Shown one piece after another: positions 49,536 through 57,975 of a stretch of 64,000 bases of DNA. Both the position numbers and the translations under genes were made by a program. This stretch comes from Methylococcus sp. (GTDB taxonomy: Bacteria; Pseudomonadota; Gammaproteobacteria; Methylococcales; Methylococcaceae). Position 1 is the stretch's first letter. Every line of letters begins with the position of its first letter. The stretch covers positions 1 to 64,000 of the forward strand of contig JAQTYA010000006.1 in assembly GCA_028688525.1 (NCBI GenBank). The letters are read 5' to 3'. The notes below the pieces were generated by a model. It was not told the origin of the DNA, ran no database searches, and saw nothing but the letters and a program-made list of their open reading frames with translations.

Positions 49536-49991
49536 CTAGCGAGGCTCGCTGAAATCGGCTGCGGGCCGTACTAGTAACAAGACTTTGACTCTCGCATCGG
49601 CCCGCGACGCGGGAATATAGCCTACAGCGCCAGGCGTGGCAGCTACGAAGCGGAGTACCGCCTCCTCGGACGAAAGCACTTCCGGCGGGTTGATGCCCTG
49701 AAAATACTGCTCGTTCCAGTACTCCTCCATGTCCTCCGGTAAAGCATCGAACACGGAAAGGGAGAACATCCGGCGCAGCGGATTCGCCGCGGGCAGGTTT
49801 ACCGGTATCCAGCGGCCGCCATAAGTGTCTACCATGCTCTTGCGCTTGAAAACGAGCTTAACCGTATCGAGGGACAGTTTGTCCAGCCGGCTTCCCGCTG
49901 CGGCGACCACGGCAATGGACTCCTCCGCCCAGGGAAGAGCCTGCCACGACACTAGAATGAGGACCAGGAGGAATCGGCGCACGGCGATCAA
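49536..49991 (-). CDS. Small periplasmic phosphate-binding-protein-like (PBP) protein
   Basis: A 151-residue exported protein: signal peptide (about 1-22, FLLVLILVSWQALPWA) and then a half-size periplasmic-binding domain (SLDTVKLVFKRKSMVDTYGGRWIPVNL, FDALPEDMEEYWNEQYFQG, VLRFVAATPGAVGYIPAS). This pattern is like the short PstS-related proteins often annotated as phosphate ABC transporter substrate-binding, but no permease is present. The start is TTG at 49991 overlapping the upstream gene stop (TTGA), or GTG at 49982. Confidence 0.75.
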   Translation of the reverse strand: MIAVRRFLLVLILVSWQALPWAEESIAVVAAAGSRLDKLSLDTVKLVFKRKSMVDTYGGRWIPVNLPAANPLRRMFSLSVFDALPEDMEEYWNEQYFQGINPPEVLSSEEAVLRFVAATPGAVGYIPASRADARVKVLLLVRPAADFSEPR

Positions 49992-51001
49992 AACAACACC
50001 GCAAACGACCCGTATAAACCGTCCGGGGCCGAGGTTTCGTTATGGGTACCGATCCGGTATTCCACCTTCCAAACTAGCGGCGGAACCGGCCGGAACGCCA
50101 GCCCGAACACGCCAAGTTGGCCGGCGGGCTCTTGAATCTGATCGAAATACTCGTAGCGTCCGATGGCATACCAATGGCTGACAAGCGGCGCCACCCCCTG
50201 CACAAAGCCCTGGTACAGGCCTTGGAGTCCGCCGTTCCGGTACACCCACTCAGTATTGAGCTCTAGCCTGCGGTAAAACCAAGCCCCTTCGACGCCGACC
50301 AGATTGAAGCGGTGGCTGGGATCGTCATGCAACTGGTAATTGACATACGACAGCCCCAACTCCAGGTTATCCGCCACGGAATAAAGCCAATGGGAACCCA
50401 AGGCATTGTTGAACGGATTTTCCGAGCGGTACGGATCGAGGTCGTCGGTCAGGTCGGCATAAAAGGCGTAGTCCATTCGCCGATCCGCAACCGGGAATCC
50501 GCCATGCAGCATGAGACCCGTGGCATGCTTGGAGAACAGATCGTAAGTCGCGACCGGCCGCGAAGTGGTCCAGGTCAAGGGACTGGCATGAAGCAAGTTC
50601 CAACGGCCGACGGGGGTCAGGAACTTGCCGAAACGCAGCGAGAACAAATCGTCGAATAGACGGTCGATATACAGACGTTCGAGTTCGAAATGCGCATTGC
50701 GCGTGCTGAGGCCCTGGTTCCCTCCTGCGGTGAACGCATCTCCAACCTCGGTTTCCGAGAAAAAGCGCCAGTGAGAGTGGTCGGTCCAGGTCGTGAAAAG
50801 GCTAAGATCGCTGACGCTGAACTCCCAGGGGCCTGGGCTCGGCGCTCCGGCCTCGACGCTGGCATAGCCACCGAATCGGATACCGGTATCGCCAACGGGA
50901 AAACCGCGCCCCAATTGGTAGCTGGAGCTATCATCGCCCGGTTCGGCCCGCGCGGCGGACATAGCCAGAACCAAGAGGAAGAGGAGGAATCGGGCGAGCA
51001 A
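49988..51001 (-). CDS. Outer-membrane porin-like beta-barrel protein
   Basis: A 337-residue exported protein with a signal peptide (LLFLLVLAMSAARA) and alternating aromatic/polar strands ending in aromatic residues, the last strand ending YGSFAVLF, as in outer-membrane barrels. I see no specific porin family, though the layout resembles phosphate-type porins. The start is unclear: TTG at 51001 or CTG at 51022; neither has a good ribosome site. It is cotranscribed with the small binding protein and divergent from the kinase at 51114. Confidence 0.65.
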   Translation of the reverse strand: MLARFLLFLLVLAMSAARAEPGDDSSSYQLGRGFPVGDTGIRFGGYASVEAGAPSPGPWEFSVSDLSLFTTWTDHSHWRFFSETEVGDAFTAGGNQGLSTRNAHFELERLYIDRLFDDLFSLRFGKFLTPVGRWNLLHASPLTWTTSRPVATYDLFSKHATGLMLHGGFPVADRRMDYAFYADLTDDLDPYRSENPFNNALGSHWLYSVADNLELGLSYVNYQLHDDPSHRFNLVGVEGAWFYRRLELNTEWVYRNGGLQGLYQGFVQGVAPLVSHWYAIGRYEYFDQIQEPAGQLGVFGLAFRPVPPLVWKVEYRIGTHNETSAPDGLYGSFAVLF

Positions 51002-51028
51002 AAGCTTGGCCGTCGGCGACAGGGTGAT

Positions 51029-51056
51029 AAAAAATCCGGCCTGCGAAAGCAGGCCG
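51029..51056 (-). terminator. Terminator-like hairpin in the leader of the porin/binding-protein pair
   Basis: A perfect eight-base stem (CGGCCTGC / GCAGGCCG, 51037-51056) with a GAAA (TTTC on the minus strand) loop is followed on the minus strand by a run of six T. This is a textbook intrinsic terminator shape, yet on the minus strand it lies just ahead of the porin-like gene start. It could be an attenuator, or could end antisense transcripts from the divergent kinase gene. Confidence 0.6.
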
Positions 51057-51113
51057 CCACAGAATCAACGAATGTTACATTAACTTCGCGTACCGAACTC
51101 TCTTGTCTGTCTC

Positions 51114-52889
51114 ATGACCATCTCCCGATTGCTGCTGATCGCCTTTCTGTCACTGACTTTCCTGGCGTCGGCCCTATTGGCGAGCCTTTCGTTCTTCGTC
51201 TCACGCGAAGCGCTGGCCGCGGAGATCGGGCGCAATCTAGGCAAAGACGCTACCCTGCTGATGAAGCAAGTCGATATGCAATTGTTCGAACGCCTGCAGA
51301 ACATCCACTCCTGGAGCGAATTAGACGTCATGCAGGACGCCCGGGTAGGCGATGTGGACAAACGCCTCGCCCGCTTCCTGACGGATATCCGGCACGGCTA
51401 CGGCGAGGTCTACAGCGAACTGTTCTTCGCCGACAAGAGCGGCCGCGTCGTCGCCTCCAGCACCGCCGCCGCCATCGGCCGAATCCATGAGCCCCACGCA
51501 CCCTGGGCCGGCGCGAAGCTGCCCAATGGCGAAGTCTTCCTGCAACCCTTGGACCTGCAAGCGCCCTATAGCCAAGCCTCTCTCCTGATCCACACCCCGG
51601 TTTATAGCCGCTACGATGAGCGCGAAATCGGCGGCCTGTACGGCGCATTCGACTTGTGGCAGGTTTTCCGTCTGTTCGACCAGGCCGAACATTCCGTTTC
51701 GGGCAACCGGTACGTCGCTCTCGTAGACCAGGAGGGGCGTCTGATTGCCGGCTCGGCGTCCTTGCGCAATCGCGGGCTCTTGTTGGCAAAAGCGCTGGCG
51801 GACTGGCGCCCCGAGGGCATAGCAACGTTCACCAGGGACGGCATGCCGGTGCTGGAAGGGGAAGTATTGGTCGGCCATGCCGCTTCCCGCGGCTATCAGG
51901 GCTATCCCGGACTAGGTTGGTCGCTCATGGTCTTCCAGCCGACCGACCAGGCCTTCCGCTCGGTGCGGGCGCTGCTCTGGCTGTTCAGCCTGGTTTTCCT
52001 CGTAACAGGACTACTCGCCGGGGTGGCCGCGCTCGCGGTCGCCGGCAGGATCGCCCGCCCCCTGGTCAGACTGACGGCCTGGACCCAGGATTTCGTGCGC
52101 CACGAGAACCCCATCGGCCCCCATATCTCGGGCACCCGCGAAGTGAAGGAATTAGGGACAGCTTTCGGGCAGATGATCGAAAATCTGCAACAATCCCGCC
52201 AGCAAGTCATCCACGCGGCCAAGCTTGCGATGGTCGGCGAAATGGCGGCGATCATGGCGCACGAAGTGCGGACCCCGCTCGGAATACTTCACACTTCCGC
52301 GCAGATGCTGCAACGCGAACCTGATCTGAGCGCCGAAGGACATGAGCTGACCCGTTTCATGCTGGACGAATCGGCTCGGCTCGAACGGCTGATCTCCACC
52401 CTGCTGGAATGCGCTCGGCCACGCCCGCCGAGGATGCGGCGCTCAGACGTACATACTATTCTTCACCGTGTCGCCGATTTGCTGGCGGCGCAGGCGCGTA
52501 AAAAGAACATCCGCCTCGGCTGCACCCTCGAAGCGGAAAACTCGGTAACGGCATGCGACGAGGAGTTGCTGATGCAGGTGTTTCTTAATCTGGTGTTGAA
52601 CGCCATCCAGATCACCTCTCCGGGCGGGCTCGTAGAAATACGTTCCTGCTCGGACCGGGAAGCGCTGTCCATCGAGGTGAATGACGACGGCCCCGGCATC
52701 CCGGCGGAAAACCGCCCCAAAGTGTTCGATCCTTTCTTCACCACCCGCGACGGCGGTATCGGTTTGGGCCTCACGGTTACCCGCCAGATCGTCGCCGCCC
52801 ACGGCGGTAGCATCGTTGCGGAAGCCTCGGAATGGGGAGGCGCGAGATTCCGGGTCACCCTGCCGCTGAAAGAGGAGGCTGCGGTATGA
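51114..52889 (+). CDS. Membrane sensor histidine kinase
   Basis: A 591-residue kinase: helix 1 (about 5-27), a periplasmic sensing domain of about 250 residues with a Cache-like pattern, helix 2 (about 283-307, ALLWLFSLVFLVTGLLAGVAALAVAG), HAMP-like link (RIARPLVRLTAWTQDF), HisKA with AIMAHEVRTPLGILHTSAQML and HATPase (LVLNAIQITSPGG, VNDDGPGIPAENRPKVFDPFFTT, GIGLGLTVTRQIVAAHGG). The ATG is divergent from the porin-like gene, and the 3' end overlaps the response regulator by four bases. Confidence 0.92.
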   Translation: MTISRLLLIAFLSLTFLASALLASLSFFVSREALAAEIGRNLGKDATLLMKQVDMQLFERLQNIHSWSELDVMQDARVGDVDKRLARFLTDIRHGYGEVYSELFFADKSGRVVASSTAAAIGRIHEPHAPWAGAKLPNGEVFLQPLDLQAPYSQASLLIHTPVYSRYDEREIGGLYGAFDLWQVFRLFDQAEHSVSGNRYVALVDQEGRLIAGSASLRNRGLLLAKALADWRPEGIATFTRDGMPVLEGEVLVGHAASRGYQGYPGLGWSLMVFQPTDQAFRSVRALLWLFSLVFLVTGLLAGVAALAVAGRIARPLVRLTAWTQDFVRHENPIGPHISGTREVKELGTAFGQMIENLQQSRQQVIHAAKLAMVGEMAAIMAHEVRTPLGILHTSAQMLQREPDLSAEGHELTRFMLDESARLERLISTLLECARPRPPRMRRSDVHTILHRVADLLAAQARKKNIRLGCTLEAENSVTACDEELLMQVFLNLVLNAIQITSPGGLVEIRSCSDREALSIEVNDDGPGIPAENRPKVFDPFFTTRDGGIGLGLTVTRQIVAAHGGSIVAEASEWGGARFRVTLPLKEEAAV

Positions 52890-53254
52890 CCAAACCTTGC
52901 ATCCTTGTGGTAGATGACGAACCCAATGGCCGGCGGATGCTGGAAATCCTGCTGTCCAGGCTGGGCTGCGAGGTGTTATCGGCGGGCGACGGCAAATCGG
53001 CACTGAAGCAGATCGGCGAATACGCCATCGACCTGATCGTCACCGACATCAACATGCCGGAGTTGGACGGATTGAGCCTGCTGTCGACACTCAAGGCGAT
53101 GGGTAACCCGACCCCTGTCATCGTGGTCACCGCCTACGGCACCGACGACAGCGCAGTCGCCGCCCTGAACCAGGGAGCATTCGATTATCTCGTCCGGCCG
53201 CTGTGCCTGAACCAAGTCGAGTCGGTCGTACGCAGAGCGTTGGAGCGGCAATAA
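52886..53254 (+). CDS. Single-domain response regulator
   Basis: A 122-residue receiver: CILVVDDEPNGRRMLEILLSRLG, phospho-acceptor Asp in LIVTDINMPELDGLSLL, the Thr of VTAYG and a Lys-like region near the end. No DNA-binding output domain follows, so it either acts by protein contact or as a phosphate shuttle. The ATG at 52886 overlaps the kinase stop (ATGA). An in-frame start inside the kinase (52832) is a shadow. Confidence 0.9.
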   Translation: MTKPCILVVDDEPNGRRMLEILLSRLGCEVLSAGDGKSALKQIGEYAIDLIVTDINMPELDGLSLLSTLKAMGNPTPVIVVTAYGTDDSAVAALNQGAFDYLVRPLCLNQVESVVRRALERQ

Positions 53255-53262
53255 ACCCGGCT

Positions 53263-54111
53263 TCAACGGAGCAGCGCGATGCGCATCGACAGATCGATGG
53301 CCCTCACATGCTTGGTAAGGCTGCCTACCGAAATGAAATCCACGCCGGTTTCCGCTATTGAACGAATATTTTCGAAGCCGATATTGCCGGAAACCTCGAG
53401 TTCCGCCCGTCCCGCAGCCATGGCAACGGCTTGCCTCACGGCCTCCAGCTCGAAATTGTCCAGCATGATCCTGTCGGCGCCGGCAGCCAAGGCCTGTTCG
53501 AGTTCGCCAAGATTTTCTACCTCCACCTCGAGCATCACCTTCGGATGCAGCCGCCGCGCCGCCTCCACCGCAGCGCCGAGGGAACCAGCGGCGGCGATGT
53601 GGTTTTCCTTGATGAGCACGGCGTCGTATAGACCCGTGCGGTGATTGTGGCAGCCGCCGCAGCGCACGGCGTATTTTTGTGCCAGGCGTAAACCGGGCAG
53701 GGTTTTCCGCGTATCGAGAACGCGGGCGCCTGCGCCCGCGACCGCCTGCGCATAGCGCCGGGCCATGGTCGCGGTCCCGGAGAGTGTCTGCAGCAGATTG
53801 AGCGCGGTGCGTTCGCCGCTGAGCAAGGCTCGCGCGCTTGCCTCGACCTCGCAGATTTTCGTTCCAGCAGCGGCCTCGGAACCCTCCTCGATGGACCAAG
53901 TAATGACGGCAGCCGGATCGAGCCGGCGGAACACTGCGTCGAACCATGCCCTGCCGCAGAGCACCATGGCCTCCCGCGTCACTACCACCGCCTTGGCTCG
54001 GGCGGCCTCCGGTACGATATCGGCGGTGATATCTCCAGAACCTATGTCCTCCGCGAGATAGCGATCGATATCGTGGAGGTCCGGCTCGAACGCCGGGTCA
54101 TTCCCGGCCAT
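53263..54111 (-). CDS. nadC: Nicotinate-nucleotide pyrophosphorylase (carboxylating)
   Basis: NadC (quinolinate phosphoribosyltransferase) makes nicotinate mononucleotide in NAD synthesis. The 282-residue protein has LAEDIGSGDITADIV, LNLLQTLSGTATMARRYAQAV, LDTRKTLPGLRLAQKYAVRCGGCHNHRTGLYDAVLIKENH and the phosphate-binding ISVGSLTKH. The length and motifs are normal. It converges on the response regulator and follows the pstS-like gene by four bases on the same strand. Confidence 0.96.
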   Translation of the reverse strand: MAGNDPAFEPDLHDIDRYLAEDIGSGDITADIVPEAARAKAVVVTREAMVLCGRAWFDAVFRRLDPAAVITWSIEEGSEAAAGTKICEVEASARALLSGERTALNLLQTLSGTATMARRYAQAVAGAGARVLDTRKTLPGLRLAQKYAVRCGGCHNHRTGLYDAVLIKENHIAAAGSLGAAVEAARRLHPKVMLEVEVENLGELEQALAAGADRIMLDNFELEAVRQAVAMAAGRAELEVSGNIGFENIRSIAETGVDFISVGSLTKHVRAIDLSMRIALLR

Positions 54112-54115
54112 CGGC

Positions 54116-55255
54116 TTATCCTTGTGCCTTCTTGGATTCCTTGGCTTTTCCGGATTTGGCCTTGGCAGCCGGCTTGGCGGATTTCTTATCGCTCTTGGCG
54201 GGTACGGGCTCGGCCACCGCGATCACGCCTTTCAGTTTCTCCAGCTCGACCGCCCTCTCTGCCGCCGGCATCGGAATCAAACCGTCCGTAATGAGATACC
54301 CTTCATCGCCCCAGGCTTTGTCGTTGGTGAATTCCTTCAGATAAGCCTCCATACCCGGCGCCAGTCCGAGATGAGCGTGCTTCAAGTACAGATAAAGGGG
54401 ACGGCCTACAGAGTAACGCTGGGATTTGACCGATTCGTAGGTTGGCTCGACCCCTTCGATGGAAGCGGCTTCCAGTTCCGATTTATGCTTGAGGAGAGCG
54501 CCGAAATCGATGATGCCTACGCCTTGACCGCCCTCGATGTGATCGATGACACCGCTTTCCGGCTCATTTTCGTAAGCGCCGTCTTCCCGGATGGTCTGGC
54601 AAAGCTTCTTGAACTTGGTCTCATTGGACAGCATCATCTGCTTCATTGCAGGGAAACCGGCGCAGCCCGCTTCCAGGACGTCTTCCGCGAAAGTGTCGCG
54701 GGTCCCGGAACTCAGAGGCGGGCCCCACACCAGGATAGGCGCATCCGGCAACGCGGGATTGACTTCGCTCCATTTCTTGTACGGATTGGGAATCAGCCTG
54801 TCGCAAGAGGCTCCGCACTTGGGATCCGGGACGGTCTTGGCTAAAGCGAGATACAAGTCGCGGTTACTCAGGCTCAAGGGTTTGTTCTTGCGCGATTGGG
54901 CGACGACGATACTGTCATAGCCTATCTTCAGCTCGGTGATTTCATGCACACCGTTGAGAGCGCATTCCTCTCGCTCCACTTTCTTCAAGATACGGGAAGC
55001 GAGCACGATGTCCGGATAGTTTCTGCCCGTACCCTCGCAGAATAGCTTGATACCGCCGCCGGTCCCGGTCGATTCGACCTTCGGCTTCCGAACCTTTCCC
55101 GATGCCGAGACGTGATCCGCCACGGCGCTGGCGATTGGGAATATCGTCGACGAACCAGCGATCAGCAGATAGGGGCGCCCGAATTCCGCCTGTGCCGTTG
55201 CTGCATGAAATAACAGGACTGAAGCGGCGGCATACGCCAGAGATCTATTTAACAC
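54116..55255 (-). CDS. PstS family phosphate-binding protein with basic C-terminal tail
   Basis: A 379-residue periplasmic substrate-binding protein: signal peptide (about 1-23, AYAAASVLLFHAATAQA), the ligand loop LLIAGSSTIFPIASAVADHV, ESTGTGGGIKLFCEG, WGPPLSSGTRDTFAEDVL and VGIIDFGAL. It is PstS-like. The last 30 residues are a Lys/Ala/Ser-rich tail (from about 350), unusual for a periplasmic binding protein. No pstCAB genes adjoin. The start is GTG at 55255 with GAGGA upstream. NadC follows four bases later. Confidence 0.85.
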   Translation of the reverse strand: MLNRSLAYAAASVLLFHAATAQAEFGRPYLLIAGSSTIFPIASAVADHVSASGKVRKPKVESTGTGGGIKLFCEGTGRNYPDIVLASRILKKVEREECALNGVHEITELKIGYDSIVVAQSRKNKPLSLSNRDLYLALAKTVPDPKCGASCDRLIPNPYKKWSEVNPALPDAPILVWGPPLSSGTRDTFAEDVLEAGCAGFPAMKQMMLSNETKFKKLCQTIREDGAYENEPESGVIDHIEGGQGVGIIDFGALLKHKSELEAASIEGVEPTYESVKSQRYSVGRPLYLYLKHAHLGLAPGMEAYLKEFTNDKAWGDEGYLITDGLIPMPAAERAVELEKLKGVIAVAEPVPAKSDKKSAKPAAKAKSGKAKESKKAQG

Positions 55256-55351
55256 CTGACATCCTCATGGTTGGATTGGATCGAAAGCAGCTGAATCTTG
55301 CCAGGAATCGGACCCGTTGGGAACCGATTGTACCGTTTGAATAAATCCCAG

Positions 55352-55382
55352 AAAAAGCAAACCCGCCAGAAGGCGGGTTTGC
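55352..55382 (-). terminator. Intrinsic terminator downstream of the OmpA-family gene
   Basis: An 11-base perfect stem (GCAAACCCGCC / GGCGGGTTTGC, 55357-55382) with a four-base loop, followed on the minus strand by TTTTT (55356-55352). It lies 48 bases after the stop codon of the OmpA-family gene and before the pstS-like gene, so that gene must have its own promoter. Confidence 0.85.
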
Positions 55383-55404
55383 AGACTTGCCGAACAGATG
55401 CTGA

Positions 55405-55426
55405 ATAGCCGGCCGAAGCCGGCTAT
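55405..55426 (-). terminator. Second hairpin directly after the OmpA-family stop codon
   Basis: A nine-base perfect stem (ATAGCCGGC / GCCGGCTAT) with loop CGAA (TTCG on the minus strand, a stable tetraloop) starts three bases after the stop codon. There is no T-run of its own; together with the terminator 22 bases downstream it would stabilise the mRNA 3' end. Confidence 0.55.
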
Positions 55427-55429
55427 GGA

Positions 55430-56482
55430 TCAGTCACCCATCCAGATCAGCTCTACGCGGCGGTTCTTCTCGCGATCCGCCTCGCCATGCTCGGCAACCA
55501 GCGGGTATTCCTCGCCGTAGCCCTTCGGATAGAGCTGGTTGGTCACGCCCTTGGCCTTCAGGTAATCAGCCACGGAGTGCGCGCGGCGAACCGACAGACG
55601 CATGTTGTACTCGTTGGTACCCTCGGTGCTGGTGTGGCCTGCGACTTCGATATCGCGCTTCTCCGGGAACACGATCAGGCTTTCCGCCGTTTCGTCCAGG
55701 ATGCGCTTGGCGCTGTCGGTCAGCTCGGCCGAGTCATACTTGAAGTTGACGCCGTGAAGTTCGATGCGGATCAAGCAGCCATCGCTATCGACCTTCGCGC
55801 CTTTCATCGTGCCAGGGCACTTGTCAAGGCAATCGTTCACGCCATCGCCATCGGAATCGCGCGACTCGCAGGTGTCCTGAGCCACTGCAGCAACAGGAGC
55901 TGCAGCATGCGGCTTCTCTCCGAACGGTACTTCGAAGCCGACGTTCACGACCATGCCGTTGATATTGCCACATTCGTTACAAGTGCCCATGTTGGCACGG
56001 TAACGCACGTCGCCGCGCAGCAGGAAGTTATCGCTAAGCTCGTAGTTGGCGCCGAAACCTGCTTCGCCGATGAAGCGGGTCGAACGATAGTTCGCCGTTC
56101 CACCCCAGCTCGCACCGCCAGCGGCCAGAACGGCATACGGCTGGAAGGTATCGCGGGAGAAGTAGTACTGGACGTCTACGGTGCCACCGAGCAGGTCCAG
56201 CTGGGCGTTGTCGTGCTGTCCAAAGATAGGACGGTTGGAAATATTCCCCTGGAAGTGGTTCCAGATGAAGCGAGTCTCAACGTTGAAATATTCGTTGATG
56301 ATCTTGCCGACGCCCAGACCAGCGCCCCAGCCCTGAGAAATGACGCCCGGGCTCTTGCCCGTATAGTAATACTCGCCGAACGGCGCAACGTACCAGCGGT
56401 CGTCCAGGAACGTCTCTTCTGCCTGAACGGCAGCGGTCGCTGAGGCAATCATGCCCAGCGCTATCAGTGTGCGTTTAATCAT
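55430..56482 (-). CDS. OmpA family outer-membrane protein with C-terminal peptidoglycan-binding domain
   Basis: A 350-residue outer-membrane protein: signal peptide (about 1-21), an eight-stranded barrel-like N domain (about 25-190), one thrombospondin-3-type acidic repeat (DSDGDGVNDCLDKCPGT) and a C-terminal OmpA domain (about 235-350, LHGVNFKYDSAELTDSAKRILDETAESL and VAGHTSTEGTNEYNMRLSVRRAHSVADYL). It anchors the outer membrane to peptidoglycan. ATG at 56482 has GGAGACGGGG upstream. It has a good promoter and strong terminator, so it is probably a highly expressed single gene. Confidence 0.92.
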   Translation of the reverse strand: MIKRTLIALGMIASATAAVQAEETFLDDRWYVAPFGEYYYTGKSPGVISQGWGAGLGVGKIINEYFNVETRFIWNHFQGNISNRPIFGQHDNAQLDLLGGTVDVQYYFSRDTFQPYAVLAAGGASWGGTANYRSTRFIGEAGFGANYELSDNFLLRGDVRYRANMGTCNECGNINGMVVNVGFEVPFGEKPHAAAPVAAVAQDTCESRDSDGDGVNDCLDKCPGTMKGAKVDSDGCLIRIELHGVNFKYDSAELTDSAKRILDETAESLIVFPEKRDIEVAGHTSTEGTNEYNMRLSVRRAHSVADYLKAKGVTNQLYPKGYGEEYPLVAEHGEADREKNRRVELIWMGD

Positions 56483-56538
56483 ACCCCGTCTCCTTAGCAA
56501 AAATGCAACAAATCACGCGCGATAAAACAACAGGCCCA

Positions 56539-56567
56539 ATAGTAAAACAGGCTTTCAGCCCGTGCAA
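56539..56567 (-). promoter_or_regulatory. Candidate sigma70 promoter of the OmpA-family gene
   Basis: On the minus strand TTGCAC (56562-56567) and TACTAT (56539-56544) are 17 bases apart, about 55 bases before the ATG. The leader between them is AT-rich relative to the region. Confidence 0.55.
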
Positions 56568-56666
56568 CAACAATGCTGTCGGATTCAAACAAATTTTCTT
56601 GACAGCCAAAGCCGCCTCGATTTCTAGGAGTTCGGGGAAAAAACCGGACCGGATCGAATAATCCTA

Positions 56667-57974
56667 CTACTGCGTGCCACTATCCCCGATCACCCGCCCG
56701 GGAGGGAAATGGCAGGAAAACCGGCTGCCACGTCCCAGTTCACTCGCCACGAGCAGCTCGGCATCGTGCCGCGACATGACGTGCTTGACGATCGCAAGCC
56801 CCAAACCCGTTCCCGATTTGCTGCGGCAGCCCTCGATTTCGGCACGGTAGAAGCGTTCGGTCAGACGGGGCAGGTGCTCTTTTGCAATGCCGGGTCCGGT
56901 GTCCTCAACGTCCAGCCCAGCGCCGCCAGATTCCTCACGATACCACCTGACGGTTACGGTATCGGAAGGCCGAGTGTACTTGACGGCATTGGCGATTAGA
57001 TTGGCGAAAGCGCTGTGCAGGTCGGTCTCGTTGCCTAACAGCGAAACCCGCGTATCGAGCACCAATCGGACTGGCGCATGCTCAGGCGTATCCATCAAAT
57101 TGGCCTCCATACACAGCCTCTCCAGCAGCACAGGAACATTGACCGCTGCAGAAGGTTTGACCGGACCGGATTCTAGCCGCGTCAGAGACAGCAAATTGTC
57201 GACCAAATTCTGCATGCGGTTGGTCTGTTCCACCATGCGCTGGAACATCTTTTGATAGGAAGAAGCGGGAAGTTCGGCGCCGCCGTCGTTCAAAGTTTCC
57301 ATATACCCGCGCAGCACAGTCAGTGGGGTACGGAGTTCATGCGATACGTTAGCGACGAAATCGCTGCGCACCCGTTCCATGAATCGGAGCTGGGTTACGT
57401 CCTGGGCGATCAACAGCCGGGAATCTTGGCTGTAAGGGACGATCCGGACTTCGAGTTGCAAGGCTTCGTCCACTGGGGACGGAATATTGACCGTAGCACT
57501 TTGCCGCGAGTTCTTCAGATGCTCGGCGAATTTCGGATAGCGCACCAAATTGCCGATGTGCTGTCCCAGATCGTTCTTGCGCAGGCCCAGCAGGCGACCG
57601 GCGGCTTCGTTGAACCAATCGATTTCATCGCGCGCACCTAGCACCACGGTGGCATCCGGCAACGCCGAAGTGGCGGTGCGGAATTGCTCCAAAATGCGGA
57701 TGAGCTGTTTCTTGCGGCGCTTATTGCGACGGCGCAGCCGGTATATCAAATAAAAAATCTCTTCCCAGATTCCGCTGCCGACGGGAATCCGGCCGCGCAA
57801 CCCTCCCCGCATCCAAGCGTATAAACGGTTAACATGGATCAGATGATGCAGTAGATAAACGGTCGTACCGACCCACATGGCAAGCACGTAGTCTCCGGCG
57901 ACCCGTCCGGCCAGCAGGGAAACCAGCACGACCCAAAAGATCGTGAAAGCCTCGGACGTCCAAGACCCGAACAT
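56667..57974 (-). CDS. phoR: Phosphate regulon sensor histidine kinase PhoR
   Basis: PhoR phosphorylates PhoB under phosphate limitation. The 435 residues start with two close helices and no periplasmic domain (FTIFWVVLVSLLAGRVAGDYVLAMWVG), the basic LIYRLRRRNKRRKKQLI, a PAS domain (about 105-200, TSALPDATVVLGARDEIDWFNEAAGRLLG), HisKA FVANVSHELRTPLTVLRGYMETL and HATPase ([36 protein letters not shown]). It follows phoB by one base. Confidence 0.93.
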   Translation of the reverse strand: MFGSWTSEAFTIFWVVLVSLLAGRVAGDYVLAMWVGTTVYLLHHLIHVNRLYAWMRGGLRGRIPVGSGIWEEIFYLIYRLRRRNKRRKKQLIRILEQFRTATSALPDATVVLGARDEIDWFNEAAGRLLGLRKNDLGQHIGNLVRYPKFAEHLKNSRQSATVNIPSPVDEALQLEVRIVPYSQDSRLLIAQDVTQLRFMERVRSDFVANVSHELRTPLTVLRGYMETLNDGGAELPASSYQKMFQRMVEQTNRMQNLVDNLLSLTRLESGPVKPSAAVNVPVLLERLCMEANLMDTPEHAPVRLVLDTRVSLLGNETDLHSAFANLIANAVKYTRPSDTVTVRWYREESGGAGLDVEDTGPGIAKEHLPRLTERFYRAEIEGCRSKSGTGLGLAIVKHVMSRHDAELLVASELGRGSRFSCHFPPGRVIGDSGTQ

Positions 57975-57975
57975 A

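Noticed and set aside
56600-56666. Possible terminator after phoR (T-run near CCGGTCCGG)
   Set aside because: The stem is only four bases or self-complementary without a loop, so it is not a credible hairpin.
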